From the NCBI GenBank assembly GCA_021812735.1, contig JAKAMV010000006.1, positions 1 through 41,645 on the forward strand: DNA of 41,645 nt, given 5' to 3'. Position 1 is the stretch's first letter. Every line of letters begins with the position of its first letter. This stretch comes from Chloroflexota bacterium (GTDB lineage: Bacteria; Chloroflexota; Limnocylindria; Limnocylindrales; CSP1-4). The notes under the pieces were generated by a model that saw nothing but the letters and a program-made list of their open reading frames with translations, made no database searches and was not told the origin of the DNA. A program made the position numbers and the translations under genes. Below, in pieces: positions 41,196 through 41,645 of this stretch.

Positions 41196-41645
41196 GCGCG
41201 CAGACGTGCAGCGTCAGCGTCCTCTTCCCTGAGGCCGCGGACCGCGGCGCAGGGGAGGGCAGCCCGGAGCCCGACTGCTTCCGCGACCTGAACCTCGACC
41301 AGGTCGTCGCGGCGGCGACGCGGGGACGCGCCGAGTACTCCCTGGCCCAGTTCTTCCACGCCCTGGCCCCTGACACGACGACCGTCGCCTACCGGCAGGC
41401 CGTCTTCCGCGACCTCGAGGCCCGCGAGGCACGGACGGCCGTCAACGCCTTCGCCGCCGGGATGCGGACGGTCCGGGGCCTGCTGCGCCAGGAGCTCGAC
41501 CGGCGCTACCAGCGGGAGGCCTGGCTGTTCGAGGCCGCCGAGCGGTACGCGCGGTCGGTCGTCGAGCTGCACGACGCCCTCGCGAACCTCGACCTCCGCT
41601 CGGACGGCCTGCGCCGCGTCAGGGACTACCTGTCGGCGTACACGG
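41192..41645 (+). CDS. MutS-family protein (N-terminal part)
   Basis: 151 codons are visible from GTG 41192, which overlaps the Nudix stop (GTGA); the gene runs off the right edge. SVLFPEAADRG, then CFRDLNLDQVVAAATRGRAEYSLAQFFHALAPDTTTVAYRQAVFRDLEA, matches the N-terminus of a MutS-like DNA mismatch repair family whose members open with an FPxxxxxxPxxFxDLNLDQ block. The ATPase region is outside the window, so the subfamily is unsettled. Confidence 0.7.
   Translation, partial: MSAQTCSVSVLFPEAADRGAGEGSPEPDCFRDLNLDQVVAAATRGRAEYSLAQFFHALAPDTTTVAYRQAVFRDLEAREARTAVNAFAAGMRTVRGLLRQELDRRYQREAWLFEAAERYARSVVELHDALANLDLRSDGLRRVRDYLSAYT

Noticed and set aside
39293..41572. 759-codon minus-strand frame over the DUF190, Nudix and MutS genes
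   Set aside because: Composition (His/Arg/Asp-rich) and the strong motifs on the plus strand show it is a shadow of high GC content.
1..41645. CRISPR array, transposase or complete insertion sequence
   Set aside because: No regularly spaced repeats of the right size and no DDE or serine recombinase motif were seen in any supported gene.

Overview
The window is a very GC-rich bacterial segment, dense with genes that overlap by GTGA or ATGA at their junctions. There is no rRNA and no complete tRNA to fix the taxonomy. The GC content, the RelA/SpoT enzyme, the cN-I-type 5'-nucleotidase and the DUF2188 protein would fit a Chloroflexota (Limnocylindria-like) or actinobacterial genome, but this is inference only.

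Region 1 (1-3882, minus strand) is one apparent operon: two Phd/YefM antitoxin-like genes, a VirB2/TrbC-like pilin, a VirB6/TrbL-like membrane protein, and a PrgI/VirB3-like domain fused to a ParA-type ATPase that runs off the left edge. Region 2 (4121-9983) holds an ImmA/IrrE metallopeptidase, a 5'-nucleotidase, a pair of overlapping PD-(D/E)xK nuclease genes (the first Mrr-type) and a long RelA/SpoT homologue.

Region 3 (10103-37840) is a defence island. In order: a large STAND-like NTPase with a degenerate Mrr domain; a Type I restriction system whose HsdM is fused to a half-length HsdS; a RelE/HigB-like toxin with an XRE-TPR antitoxin-like protein; a divergent four-gene ubiquitin-like conjugation operon (Ubl, E2, JAMM protease, E1); a Kiwa-like pair; a 1138-residue protein ending in a PD-(D/E)xK nuclease; a scar of truncated genes; a second, different ubiquitin-like operon (Ubl, DUF6791/ThiF-like E1, DUF6527) divergent from an XRE/ImmA pair; and a DarT/DarG toxin-antitoxin module.

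The most interesting structure is regulatory. Each ubiquitin-like operon is divergent from its own XRE-type regulator module. The first has two related copies of a palindromic operator lying in the two divergent promoters. The second has a near-consensus promoter bracketed by a direct repeat, one copy of which overlaps the regulator's start codon. This suggests inducible ubiquitin-like defence modules, one keyed to a toxin-antitoxin-like pair and the other to an ImmR/ImmA-like protease switch.

Region 4 (37841-41645) begins with a 53-nt 3' fragment of a tRNA-Tyr gene flanked on both sides by tandem CCGGTAGCAA repeats, which looks like an integrase attachment site and a likely island boundary. 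It is followed by a promoter, a fluoride (crcB-motif) riboswitch with terminator, an antiporter gene lacking most of its middle, a DUF190-CBS protein, a Nudix hydrolase and the start of a MutS-like gene.
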